Positions 54,385 to 62,731 of a stretch of DNA of 64,000 nucleotides are shown one piece after another. The position numbers and the translations under genes were made by a program. Within the stretch, counting starts at the first letter, position 1. Every line of letters begins with the position of its first letter. Source of the stretch: CAYOYK01 sp964408185 (GTDB lineage Bacteria; Bacillota; Clostridia; Christensenellales; Aristaeellaceae); assembly GCA_964408185.1 (NCBI GenBank), contig CAYOYK010000004.1, positions 15,755 to 79,754 of the forward strand, in the 5' to 3' direction. Under the pieces are notes generated by a model, which ran no database searches, was not told the DNA's origin, and saw only the letters and a program-made list of their open reading frames with translations.

Positions 54385-55253
54385 TATGGATTCACCAGAT
54401 CAACCACGCTGTCCATGCGTGCGCACAGCGCTTCGGGAAGCTCGGTCTTATCCTCATAATCAGCCCAGCGAGTGGAAGGATCGTTCTGATTGCCAATGCG
54501 CACAGGCGTCAAGGCCTCCATCAGCAGGTAATCCGGACAGGAGCCCAGCAGATGCTTATGCTCCAGATACCATGCGTGACGGATGCGCACATCCGGCCGG
54601 ATCGCGGAACGGTTCATCTCGTAAGCGTAAGGAAGGAGCAGCTTGAACAGCTCGATGTCATCCGCTGTACAGCCGCTCTTGTGGGCGTAATTCGGGTTGA
54701 CAAAGAAGGGCATGCAATACACGCCGTGCTCCACCACACGGTAGGCCAAGGGAGCCATGCCGGCGCTCTTGCCCTCCTCAACGCCGGCTTTGTTGGTGTT
54801 GGTCTGGCGCAGGATGCTCACAGGCGCAACCGACAGGCCCATGCCCATCTGCACAATACCGGTCTTGATAAAGCCCTTGTTGCCTCCGTCTTCCAGAAAG
54901 GTATTCCCGAAAACGCGCGCGTCCCAATACTTTTGCACAAACGCGCTTTCCGTGAATTGAGCCGGGTCATTGCCCATTTCCGCTACAATGGACTTACGCT
55001 CCCGCCCGCGGTGTTCGAGGATCTGATAATGCTCCGGTTTGCCGCTAAACTTCTCCGGCAGCGATCGAAAGAACGGCGCATCATGATCGTCCAGCAGATC
55101 GCGCACCTTCCGTTTGAAGGACACAGGCGAGATCTCACCGCAGCCGTTGGGACGCTGGCGAGGGTCGCTTTCACGGTCCGGGTCTCCGTTCGGGTTACTG
55201 TTCACGACCTCGATGACCAGCAATCCTGTTGCACGCTTGATGGCTTCACTCAT
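54384..55253 (-). CDS. cas7: Cas7 backbone subunit of Cascade (Csd2/Csh2-like)
   Basis: A 289-residue protein with the Cas7 opening GLLVIEVVNSNPNGDPDRESDPRQRP, GEISPVSFKRKVRDLL, and later YWDARVFGNTF and KTGIVQMGMGLSVAPV, the RRM-type backbone of the crRNA complex. About six copies normally wrap the guide. Closest to the Csd2/Csh2 group of I-B and I-C systems. Overlaps cas8 by 4 bp. Confidence 0.92.
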   Translation of the reverse strand: MSEAIKRATGLLVIEVVNSNPNGDPDRESDPRQRPNGCGEISPVSFKRKVRDLLDDHDAPFFRSLPEKFSGKPEHYQILEHRGRERKSIVAEMGNDPAQFTESAFVQKYWDARVFGNTFLEDGGNKGFIKTGIVQMGMGLSVAPVSILRQTNTNKAGVEEGKSAGMAPLAYRVVEHGVYCMPFFVNPNYAHKSGCTADDIELFKLLLPYAYEMNRSAIRPDVRIRHAWYLEHKHLLGSCPDYLLMEALTPVRIGNQNDPSTRWADYEDKTELPEALCARMDSVVDLVNP

Positions 55254-57373
55254 TTTGCATGATCCTCCTCTTCGTTGACATCAATGGTTTCTTCCTTTGC
55301 CTCGGCGGCCTGTCCGTCCGGCTTTTTCTTTCTCGGCAGCGCCGCCAAATAACCAAGTAGCAGCTGTGCCTTTTCCGCGTCGTTCAGGCGGATGGTGTCG
55401 CTCCAAGACTGCCGGAGCTGCGCCACGATCCCCTCATACAGATAGAGCAGCCAACCGGCGCGTCTTGTGCTGAGCATACCATTTGGATCGTCTTGTTGTT
55501 CCTTTGCCTTTTCGGCGTCTGTCAGTTGACGATACTGATAGCTCTTGGCCCATGTCCAATAGGGCATCATGCGTTGCCCCAGCTGCACAAGCGTGCGAAT
55601 GGGAAACTCCGTGGCGGACTGCACCAGACTGCTGCCTGCCAGCTGAGGCGGGATTTCCTTATTGTTGCGGACCACCTTGCCATACAGGGCATGCAGTTCA
55701 TCCGATACCTTGAGCAATTGGCCGTACTGAAACGGGAAATCTTCCATATAGCTTTCTTTCCTCCTTTGGAGTCTGTCAAGCAGCAGGCCGCACAGGGCCA
55801 GCATTTCTTTGACCTGCCACCAGAGCTTCTGAGAATGTGCGCGGTCGGTGATGTTCAGTGCGCCCAGAAGGGGAGCAAGGCTGATGAAGGCTTTGGCCAG
55901 CATGGACAGGTCCTGTGTGACCGGTTCGTCCGGTTCCATCAGCAGCTCCATCCCGCGGTAATGCGGAACCGGCTTGAACTTATCTGTTGCCAGCGTCCCG
56001 TCCTGCTTCCATACGCGATTCAGCACATCCGCAACATTCATCGGGAACAGCGACTGCGGCTGCCCAAACGGAAGGCTTGGGAGGTTTGCGCAGCCCCGCG
56101 ACCAGCAGTTGGCACGCTCTTTTAATTCAGCGGGATCCGTCATGCGGGTGTAAAGCACCTTGGTGCGCGCTTTGTCCATTTTTCGGAGGATGAATACCTG
56201 CAGTCTGTCAGCGTGGGCCTGCGCCCCTTCGGGATGAAGCCCGCGCAAGTCGTCAATCAGCGCGCGCGCCTCCTTCTCGAAGGTGTTCGCGCTGTTGGGA
56301 ACATGCTTGAATATCCGCACAAAGTCGATGCTCGTCTTGGGAAGCGTATACGGATACACAAAGAGAATCTCGTCCTTATCGGTGTTGATCCAAGTCCTGT
56401 ATTGGTGCTCTTTATCGCCAATCCAGTTCAAAGCCGCTTGCAGCTCCTGCCGTTTTTGCGGGGAAATCGGGTAAGAGGCGTTGTCCGCGGCGCCGTAGCG
56501 GAACTGACAGAGATTCGCGCCGAACATGGTTCTCAGCACCGTCTCAAACCCGCCGGCCAATTTGACAGAGGGCATGGGTTCTTCCAGCGGAGCAAAGGGT
56601 ATGCCGAATGCGTCAAGCTGCGCTCCTTCGAAAACGCTTGCCGGTTCCTGACCGCTCACGCTCAGCAGCACACGGTTCAACTGCTGCGTGAAGCGAACGC
56701 TTGCGGACGGAATCCCCTCCTCGATCAGCTCCTCACAATCGAAAATAACAGACAATGCCCCCGTATCATCCTCGGCGGACTTTTCCGGGCTTCCCGCGTA
56801 GAAGAGCAGGGAGAGCGCAAGGCCGACCTCTTTCTTTTGCGCGATCATCTGAAAAGCAGCCGCCTCTATTGCGTTAAAAAGCGGCTGAGGCTCCGCAAAA
56901 TGCTTTGCCTCTTGCAGGAGCGTCAACATCGGTTGGCCTTCCGAGGCATCCTTCAGCAAGGCATACAGCTCTTCGGGGACGGCTTTCATGGAGATGGCAT
57001 ACTTCTTCCGGAATTTCTTTCCCCAGTTGCACTCCACGCACCAAGAGCGGGCCTCCTGAACGCTTGGCATTTCCGCTTTGCCGAGTTGCAGGCTGTGCAG
57101 CTTCTTTTTGACAGCCTCATCCGTGACACGGTATAGAGGAGCCAGATTGCAAGCCGGAAATGTTCCTTGGTTGCTCCCATACTTTCTCAGGTGACTTCCC
57201 AGCGTTTTCTCGACCGCGGAAATTTCCGTGATCGTTCCGCCGGATACAACCATGCGAAAGCAAGGGGCTTTCTCGCTGATGTTCGGGATCGGCTTGTACT
57301 TGCGATGCCAGCTTTGCGCCGTGATCCCAGCTTGCTCCATCGCCACGGAAAGCTGATACAGTTCATTGATCAC
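55250..57373 (-). CDS. Cas8-like large subunit of Cascade, divergent
   Basis: A 707-residue protein between cas5 and cas7, where the large PAM-recognition subunit is expected. It begins INELYQLSVAMEQAGITAQSWH and contains WCVECNWGKKFRKK, FGANLCQFRYGAADNASYP and VQLGQRMMPYWTWAKSYQ. It does not look to me like a standard Csd1/Cas8c opening, so subtype is open. The C terminus is acidic and lysine-rich. Start is GTG overlapping the cas5 TGA (GTGA). Assigned by position, length and a general resemblance in the C-terminal helical part. Confidence 0.82.
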   Translation of the reverse strand: MINELYQLSVAMEQAGITAQSWHRKYKPIPNISEKAPCFRMVVSGGTITEISAVEKTLGSHLRKYGSNQGTFPACNLAPLYRVTDEAVKKKLHSLQLGKAEMPSVQEARSWCVECNWGKKFRKKYAISMKAVPEELYALLKDASEGQPMLTLLQEAKHFAEPQPLFNAIEAAAFQMIAQKKEVGLALSLLFYAGSPEKSAEDDTGALSVIFDCEELIEEGIPSASVRFTQQLNRVLLSVSGQEPASVFEGAQLDAFGIPFAPLEEPMPSVKLAGGFETVLRTMFGANLCQFRYGAADNASYPISPQKRQELQAALNWIGDKEHQYRTWINTDKDEILFVYPYTLPKTSIDFVRIFKHVPNSANTFEKEARALIDDLRGLHPEGAQAHADRLQVFILRKMDKARTKVLYTRMTDPAELKERANCWSRGCANLPSLPFGQPQSLFPMNVADVLNRVWKQDGTLATDKFKPVPHYRGMELLMEPDEPVTQDLSMLAKAFISLAPLLGALNITDRAHSQKLWWQVKEMLALCGLLLDRLQRRKESYMEDFPFQYGQLLKVSDELHALYGKVVRNNKEIPPQLAGSSLVQSATEFPIRTLVQLGQRMMPYWTWAKSYQYRQLTDAEKAKEQQDDPNGMLSTRRAGWLLYLYEGIVAQLRQSWSDTIRLNDAEKAQLLLGYLAALPRKKKPDGQAAEAKEETIDVNEEEDHAK

Positions 57374-58041
57374 GATCCATCATCGCTCCTTTCCGGGTAG
57401 GTCAGCACGCCTTGATGGATGCATACATTGAGATCATAGATCGGGCGATAGGCCGACCCGTATGGGCCGGAGAACGTCTCTCGCAGCATAGAAGGAATGA
57501 GAATATCCGGCAGTTCGGAGCAGACCCGCGTGTCCGGGCGGAGCGGTCCAAAGTACGACGGAGTGAACTCTTTCCACCCCAATGCCAAGCCGGCGTATGA
57601 CTGACCGCGCTTCAGCCGTCTGTTGAAGATCGCTTGATAGGCGTGTCCCGGCGATGTCGTGCGGCGATCCCAAGCAAGGGCGTTTTCAGGCAGTACTGTT
57701 TTATCACAGCAAGGCATGACGTCGGCATACAGCTTATACCGCACATCGCACAGCACGGTAGCAAACAGCTGGTAGTTGTTGCCCTTCTGAATCGCGTCCG
57801 GTTTCCGGAGCGGTCCGCCATAATTGCAAGCGTACGCATGGTAGATGATCGGAGCGCACAGCTCGACCCTGCGGGGAATGATCGATACGCTGGGCAGCCA
57901 TAGGACGGATTGAAACAGACCGCGAACGGCGGAAAATGTGGGGGCCGGGTAGGTAGCGGGTGTATCCCCGGAATCCGGGCGGGTGAAGATGGCCGTATTG
58001 CCTGCAATCTCCATCTCCACGGGGTATGAGGTGTGGGGCAA
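57370..58041 (-). CDS. cas5: Cas5, probably the crRNA-processing Cas5c/Cas5d type
   Basis: A 223-residue RAMP protein. FTRPDSGDTPATYPAPTFSA and VRGLFQSVLWLPSV are the Cas5 N-terminal block; NYGGPLRKPDAIQKGNNYQL and FNRRLKRGQSYAGLALGWKEF match the Cas5 C-terminal pattern in which the basic residues cut the repeat. No cas6 is present, as in I-C systems, where Cas5 does the processing. TTG start six bases after AGAGGTGAT; no ATG or GTG fits better. First gene of the operon. Confidence 0.9.
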   Translation of the reverse strand: MPHTSYPVEMEIAGNTAIFTRPDSGDTPATYPAPTFSAVRGLFQSVLWLPSVSIIPRRVELCAPIIYHAYACNYGGPLRKPDAIQKGNNYQLFATVLCDVRYKLYADVMPCCDKTVLPENALAWDRRTTSPGHAYQAIFNRRLKRGQSYAGLALGWKEFTPSYFGPLRPDTRVCSELPDILIPSMLRETFSGPYGSAYRPIYDLNVCIHQGVLTYPERSDDGS

Positions 58042-58078
58042 AACAAATCACCTCTCGTCTTCTTTTGCTTCTATTGGT

Positions 58079-58107
58079 AGTTTACACTCTCATTGTAGCT
58101 TTGTCAA
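58079..58107 (-). promoter_or_regulatory. Consensus promoter of the cas operon
   Basis: Perfect TTGACA and TAAACT with a 17-bp spacer, minus strand, about 37 bp before the cas5 start. Confidence 0.75.
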
Positions 58108-58114
58108 TAGTTTT

Positions 58115-58125
58115 ATGGATAATAT
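58115..58125 (+). promoter_or_regulatory. Putative target site of the guide RNA beside the cas promoter
   Basis: ATGGATAATAT, identical to the first 11 nt of the pseudo-spacer at 58233. It is preceded by TTTT, a plausible PAM for a TTN-type system, and its PAM side lies 7 bp from the cas -35. Beyond position 11 the match becomes scattered, as in known regulatory rather than interference targets. Confidence 0.6.
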
Positions 58126-58158
58126 AAGTAAATAAAAATGTACCAAACTCATTGTTGT

Positions 58159-58187
58159 TTGACCCTGTGGTTTCGTGGGAGTATAAT
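58159..58187 (+). promoter_or_regulatory. Consensus promoter divergent from the cas operon
   Basis: TTGACC and a perfect TATAAT, 17-bp spacer. The predicted start, near 58194, falls at the foot of the repeat-like hairpin. No intact protein gene lies directly downstream. Confidence 0.7.
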
Positions 58188-58193
58188 GATTTG

Positions 58194-58266
58194 ACAGCGT
58201 TCCGTTTTTTCGACAGCGCTGAGGATTGAAATATGGATAATATTAATTGCAACTTTGTCGGTGTCC
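58194..58266 (+). ncRNA. Candidate CreR-type CRISPR-resembling guide RNA
   Basis: The predicted transcript starts ACAGCG and forms a stem CAGCG/CGCTG (58195-58199 with 58217-58221). Directly after the stem come 11 nt, AGGATTGAAAT, close to the 11-nt 5' handle left by Cas5 cleavage of I-C repeats (canonical GGATTGAAAC/T). The sequence that follows begins ATGGATAATAT and matches a site beside the cas promoter. No second repeat is obvious; the 3' end is set to a 34-nt spacer by assumption. This organisation is that of a CreR RNA, which guides Cascade to repress cas genes. No array was found, so a lone decayed repeat is the alternative. Confidence 0.55.
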
Positions 58267-58520
58267 GATTGCCCTGTTCATCTCGATTTTCTTTCCCATT
58301 GCGCATTTTCTGCCCAAGGAGGGCACGCAAATGACCCTCGTTGTTGGGGCAGGAAAAGGCGCTGGCGATCGACAGCGGGGTCGGCAGCGGCAGTTTGAGG
58401 AGGCGGCAGAAGCCATCACGTCGCTTCCCGTCACGGTCGCGCTGACGCATCGCCATTGCGACCACGCGGGCGGAGAAGCTGCCGCGGGAACGCCCGTCCT
58501 TCAAGCGCAATCCCGTTGAT
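58267..58520 (+). pseudogene. Frameshifted remnant of a metallo-beta-lactamase-fold hydrolase
   Basis: One frame reads AHFLPKEGTQMTLVVGA; a neighbouring frame continues EKALAIDSGVGSGSL; the first frame resumes as AAEAITSLPVTVALTHRHCDHAGG. Joined, these give the N-terminal part of an MBL-fold enzyme up to the THxHxDH metal motif, after which the sequence stops making sense. At least two frameshifts and a C-terminal deletion, so it is dead. Confidence 0.8.
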
Positions 58521-58600
58521 GATCCGAATACAGATGCGCCCGCTCACATTCTGACGGTGAAGAAAAACATCCGCTGATGAAGCGTAAGGGAGGACAAAGC

Positions 58601-59563
58601 ATGAGTTTGCTTAGTCGGTATCTGTTTCGGCAGGTTTTCGGGCGGAATCAAGCCAAGGGAGAGGAAAACATCTCCAAAACGACCGAGAGCTTGATGGGCC
58701 CAAACTTCGCTCTTTTGAAGGAATACGGCAAAACGGGACGATCCGCGTTGGAAAACATCGCGCACGAGACGCTGGAGCTTACAACGGCGGACGGGCTCAA
58801 GCTGATCGGCTACTTGTATCCATGCGAACAGCCGACCGACAAAACCGTGCTCTGCGTCCACGGCTATCATTGGGACGGTGTATCGGACTTTGCCAACATA
58901 ACGCTGGAGTACCGCAAGCGGGGCTTTCAGGTGTTGCTGGTGAACAACCGCTCCTGCGGGCCAAGCGAGGGCGAGTTTGCCTCCTTTGGCGTGCGGGAAA
59001 GCGAGGATACGCTGCTGTGGATCAGTAAGCTGGTTGAGCTGTTCCCAAGCTGCGAAATCATTCTGCAAGGCTGCTCCATGGGCGCGGCAACCGTCTGCAT
59101 GACGGCGGACAAGCGCCTGCCCGCCAACGTGAAGCTGATCGTTTCCGACTGCGCCTATGCCACGATTCAAGACCAGTTTGCCTACACGGTGCGACGCTTC
59201 CTTCATCTGCCGATTCGCCCCACGCTTCATCTGCTGGAAAAGGAGTTCCGGAAGCAATTCGGGTGCGGCTTTGCCGACTATTCGCCGCTGCAATCAGTCG
59301 CCCATTCGCAAACGCCAATGCTCTTCGTGCATGGCAAGGAGGATCGCTATGTGCCGGTGGAAAACGCACAAAAGCTATACGACGCCTGCCACGCCGAAAA
59401 GAGACTGCTGCTTGTGGGGGGCGCGGGTCACGCGGCGGCACAATTGTACGCAAAGGACGATTACTACAACAAAATACTGAAGCTCGCCTCACAATTCATG
59501 GCTTTGCCGCGCGTAAGCTCGGCGGAGACTTCGGCGGCCTCCTGCCTTACGCGCGGGTTGTAG
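58601..59563 (+). CDS. Alpha/beta-hydrolase, possibly membrane-associated
   Basis: A 320-residue serine hydrolase. TVLCVHGYHWDG carries the oxyanion His-Gly, LQGCSMGAATV the nucleophile elbow (Gly-Cys-Ser-Met-Gly), FVHGKEDRYVPV the Asp region and GGAGHAAA the His. The pattern is that of BAAT/dienelactone-hydrolase-like lipases of Firmicutes. The N terminus is basic and amphipathic without a clear signal. GGGAGG precedes the ATG; an upstream ATG eight codons earlier is ill-placed. Substrate unknown. Confidence 0.85.
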   Translation: MSLLSRYLFRQVFGRNQAKGEENISKTTESLMGPNFALLKEYGKTGRSALENIAHETLELTTADGLKLIGYLYPCEQPTDKTVLCVHGYHWDGVSDFANITLEYRKRGFQVLLVNNRSCGPSEGEFASFGVRESEDTLLWISKLVELFPSCEIILQGCSMGAATVCMTADKRLPANVKLIVSDCAYATIQDQFAYTVRRFLHLPIRPTLHLLEKEFRKQFGCGFADYSPLQSVAHSQTPMLFVHGKEDRYVPVENAQKLYDACHAEKRLLLVGGAGHAAAQLYAKDDYYNKILKLASQFMALPRVSSAETSAASCLTRGL

Positions 59564-59918
59564 GCTCTCTGCTTGCATTTGTTATTCTTCCGTACCCGCT
59601 TGAAACCAGAATCTCGGCCAGATTGATCGCCGCGGGAATCGAGAAGATGACGTCCCGCGACAGAAGCGTCGCCTTGGCAGATTTGCCGATGAATACGCAA
59701 GAAAGCCTCCTGCTGCATGGATCGTTCCGCAACAGGAGGCTTATCATGGAATCATTCTCATTGCGCTGGTGTGCAGGACGCCCTCCGGATAGTCGATACG
59801 CGTTCCCCGCCCGAAGCGTATGGTGGCCGACGTGCAACGGTCGCATTTCGCCGCAGTCTTGAAACGGGACGTGGATTGCGGGCCGCGTCACAAAAGATTT
59901 GCGTTCAAAATGCACCTC
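59564..59918. other. Gene-poor stretch, possible gene debris
   Basis: No confident gene. A 10-bp inverted repeat (AAGCCTCCTG / CAGGAGGCTT, 59703-59742) encloses an AGGAGG followed by ATG at 59746, which opens only 38 codons. On the minus strand short protein-like pieces appear in different frames (FSIPAAINLAEILVSSGYG; KCDRCTSATIRFG), suggesting a degraded gene that I cannot name. Confidence 0.4.
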
Positions 59919-60824
59919 TTACAAGACTATGTTCACGATCAGCCCCGAAACCAGCGCGAACGCCATCACAAACAGGATGTAGCAAAGAAAGTGCTTGACG
60001 CCCAGCACGCACTTGAGCGCGCCAAGATTCGTGATCTTGGTGGCGGGGCCGGTGAGCATGAAGGCCGCCGCCGAGCCCATGCTCATGCCGTCCCACAGCC
60101 AAACCTGCAAAAGCGGAATTGTGCCGCCGCCGCAGGCGTACAGCGGAACGCCGATCGTCGCCGCCATCAGCACGCCGAAGCCCTCGTTCGCTTTGCCGAA
60201 CAAATCCGCGAAGCCATCCGCCGGAACATAGCGCTGAAACACAGCGGACAGCGCAATGCCCAGCAAGAACCACAGCCCCGTCGCCTTGACGTTCCGTCCG
60301 AGGTTCTTGACAAGCCGCAGGAGCACGTTCGGGTCGGTATCGTGATTGCTCGGCTCGGCAAAGCCCTCGAAGCGGAAGAACGGTCGCTTGCGGCACCCAA
60401 AATGCACCGCAAGACCGGCGGCGATGCCACACAGGAAGCACACGGCGACGCGCACCACAAGCGCCGTCGTTCCCAGCGCCGTGGAATAGACGATCAGCTG
60501 CGGGTTGAGCAATATGGACGACATCATGAACGCCGCCAGCCAATCCTCCCGCATGCCCTTCTTGGCGAAGGACGCGGCGATGGGGATGGTGCCGTACATG
60601 CACAGCGGCGACGCAATGCCTAGCAGGCACGCGGGCACGATCCCCCACAGCCCCATTCGTTTTTCCTTCAAGCCATCCAGCAGACGGTTGATCTTGCCCT
60701 TGCCGAGCACGGATACCACGCTGCCGATGGCCATGCCGAGCAGCCAGTACCGAACAATCTGCTCAAACTGAAGGGTGAAGTAATACCAAAGGTAGATCGC
60801 CTCGCGGCGAAGAACGTCAATCAT
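59919..60824 (-). CDS. Permease of the ArsP/DUF318 family
   Basis: A 301-residue membrane protein with about eight helices in two related halves: IASPLCMYGTIPIAASFAKKG and IGVPLYACGGGTIPLLQVWL, then FMLTGPATKITNLGALK. The family includes ArsP, which exports organoarsenicals, and YraQ-like permeases; the substrate here is unknown. It overlaps the DUF362 gene by 8 bp, so the two are one unit. Confidence 0.88.
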   Translation of the reverse strand: MIDVLRREAIYLWYYFTLQFEQIVRYWLLGMAIGSVVSVLGKGKINRLLDGLKEKRMGLWGIVPACLLGIASPLCMYGTIPIAASFAKKGMREDWLAAFMMSSILLNPQLIVYSTALGTTALVVRVAVCFLCGIAAGLAVHFGCRKRPFFRFEGFAEPSNHDTDPNVLLRLVKNLGRNVKATGLWFLLGIALSAVFQRYVPADGFADLFGKANEGFGVLMAATIGVPLYACGGGTIPLLQVWLWDGMSMGSAAAFMLTGPATKITNLGALKCVLGVKHFLCYILFVMAFALVSGLIVNIVL

Positions 60825-61848
60825 CCAAGTCGATCAGGCGATAGCTCCTGCTTCCAAGCCCGATGGATTCCGCAGTTTCCAAGGTGTGCAGGCCGTTTCG
60901 CCCTTCCACGCGGTTGATGAAGCTCTCGTTGCCCTCGGACACCCAAACAAGATCAATGCACGCCTGATCGAGCGCGACCGGATCGGTCGAGGCGAGTATG
61001 CCGATGTCGTGCATGTCCGGCTCGGCGGGGTTGCCGTCGCAGTCACAGTCGATGGACAGGCGGTTCATCACGCTGACATACACGATGCGCTCGCCGCTGC
61101 CCAGGTAGTCGGAGACCGCCTTGCCCGCGTCCGCCATCGCCTCGCAGAAATCATCCTGATCGCCGCCCCACATGCTTGTTTTGCTTTTGCCGCCCGAATG
61201 AATCCACGCCTTGCCCTCCGAGGAGCCGAGGCCGATGGAAATGTTCTTGATCGCCCCGCCGAAGCCCGCCATGGCGTGCCCCTTGAAGTGGGACAGCACC
61301 AAATAGCTGTCGTAATCCGCGAACGCTTTCCCCACATAGTTGACCGAAAGCTGCGCGCCGCCGTTAACGGGCAGCTCCATGGAGCCGTCCTCATCGAGGA
61401 TTTGGAAGGGCGCGATGGCCGTAAAGCCGTGATCCTCCGCTACCTGATAATGGGCGGCGGTAGCCGAACGGGAGCCGCCGTAGGCGGTGTTGCACTCGAC
61501 GATGGTTCCTTTTACCTTTTCCACAAGCTGCGCGATCAGCTCCGGCCGCAGATAGTTGGACGCGGGCGGCTCGCCTGTGGACAGCTTGACCGCGACCTTG
61601 CCGGTTGGGCTCCATCCGAGAGCGTCGTATACAGCGACCATCGCCTCCGGCGTGATGTCGGAGATGAAATAGACGGTCGCGCCCGCCGCGTCGTCCTGAT
61701 GCGCAAGCGACGACAGCGCGATCACTGCGCCGCCGTTGGTCGTGATGGACGCGTCGGCGGGTGTTGGGCCTTCGGCCCGCGCCGACCCAACGAGGAACAT
61801 CGCTCCCGCGCAGATCATGGATGGAATGGAACGAACGAGCTTTTTCAT
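60817..61848 (-). CDS. Exported DUF362-domain protein
   Basis: A 343-residue protein with a signal sequence (MKKLVRSIPSMICAGAMFLVGSARA, here described as residues 1-25 ending SARA). The body is a DUF362 domain: GKVAVKLSTGEPP, VECNTAYGGSRSAT, SHFKGHAMAGFGGAIKNISIG and ASTDPVALDQACIDLV. The usual C-terminal ferredoxin cysteines are lacking; only CDCDG is present. DUF362 proteins are often iron-sulfur proteins of unknown role. GGAGG precedes the ATG. Expression likely depends on the divergent TetR. Confidence 0.87.
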   Translation of the reverse strand: MKKLVRSIPSMICAGAMFLVGSARAEGPTPADASITTNGGAVIALSSLAHQDDAAGATVYFISDITPEAMVAVYDALGWSPTGKVAVKLSTGEPPASNYLRPELIAQLVEKVKGTIVECNTAYGGSRSATAAHYQVAEDHGFTAIAPFQILDEDGSMELPVNGGAQLSVNYVGKAFADYDSYLVLSHFKGHAMAGFGGAIKNISIGLGSSEGKAWIHSGGKSKTSMWGGDQDDFCEAMADAGKAVSDYLGSGERIVYVSVMNRLSIDCDCDGNPAEPDMHDIGILASTDPVALDQACIDLVWVSEGNESFINRVEGRNGLHTLETAESIGLGSRSYRLIDLDD

Positions 61849-61912
61849 GTGCGTGCCTCCTGCATATTCTGATGCTTGCGTGGCTTATATGCTTCCGATT
61901 GAATCCGCTTCG

Positions 61913-61941
61913 ATTATAAGCGACGGAACGTCACATGTCAA
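61913..61941 (-). promoter_or_regulatory. Consensus promoter of the DUF362-permease unit
   Basis: Perfect TTGACA and TATAAT with a 17-bp spacer, minus strand. Confidence 0.8.
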
Positions 61942-61973
61942 TGGAAAATGAAAAATAAATGACAAAGCGTTGC

Positions 61974-62002
61974 TTGACGTTCGTTTTTGCGGATGCTATA
62001 CT
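61974..62002 (+). promoter_or_regulatory. Predicted promoter of the TetR gene
   Basis: TTGACG and TATACT with a 17-bp spacer, divergent from the previous promoter. TGTCA and TGACA arms between the two could be an operator. Confidence 0.7.
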
Positions 62003-62029
62003 CAAAACAGAACGATGCGGGAGGTCGCT

Positions 62030-62731
62030 ATGACGGACTTTATCAGGGCGCGAAGCGACGCGCAAAAGCAGCAGCGGATGGACGAGCTAGGCGCCGCCGC
62101 GGAAAAGCTGTACCTTGAGGGCAGCTACCCCAGCATCACGCTTTCGTCTATCGCGGAGGAGCTTGGCTGGGCAAGAGGAAACCTGTATAAATATGTGACC
62201 ACCAAGGAAGAAATCTTTCTAAATCTGTATATCAAAGCGCAGGAAAAGTGCTTTGGCGAGTTTGAGTCGGCTCTGCGGCAGTACGCGGCATATTCGCCGG
62301 ACAGCTTTGCCGAGCTTTGCGTCGACGTGATGGCGCGCAACCGTTTGTATCTGAAATACTACAATCTGCTTTCCTGCCTGCTGGAGACAAACGTGCCCTA
62401 TGCCAAGCTGGTGTCCTTCAAAAAAGCCACCATGGCGCTGACGGTCGAGCTGATGGAAGTCCTTTCGAGCGTGACGGGGCTTTCGCAGGACAAGGCGGCG
62501 GAGCTTTTCTGGTCGCTGATTTTTCACGGCGTGGGGCTTGACAGCATTTGCTCCGTCAAGCAGGAAGCGCTCGACGCGATGGCGGACGCGGGCTATCCGC
62601 CGCCTGTTTTTTGCTTTGAAAAAATGCTCAAGGAGTACTTAACAACGTATCTGAAAGGACTAAGGCCGCAGGATGAAAGCGACGGCGTGAACAACCCGAC
62701 CGACAGCGGAGGGAGTGCATCACCACGCTGA
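62030..62731 (+). CDS. TetR-family transcriptional regulator
   Basis: A 233-residue protein. The DNA-binding domain spans about 15-60 (LYLEGSYPSITLSSIAEELG and WARGNLYKYVTTKEEIFL); the rest is a helical ligand-binding domain. It is divergent from the DUF362-permease unit and probably represses it. GGGAGG precedes the ATG. The C-terminal tail overlaps the start of the LysR remnant. Confidence 0.92.
   Translation: MTDFIRARSDAQKQQRMDELGAAAEKLYLEGSYPSITLSSIAEELGWARGNLYKYVTTKEEIFLNLYIKAQEKCFGEFESALRQYAAYSPDSFAELCVDVMARNRLYLKYYNLLSCLLETNVPYAKLVSFKKATMALTVELMEVLSSVTGLSQDKAAELFWSLIFHGVGLDSICSVKQEALDAMADAGYPPPVFCFEKMLKEYLTTYLKGLRPQDESDGVNNPTDSGGSASPR

Noticed and set aside
58042..58260. A complete CRISPR array in the cas leader gap
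   Set aside because: Only one repeat-like unit with a handle is visible and no second copy at array spacing. It is kept only as a candidate solitary guide RNA.
59746..59862. A 38-codon ORF behind a perfect AGGAGG
   Set aside because: The ribosome-site-like sequence is one arm of an inverted repeat, and the peptide has no recognisable character.
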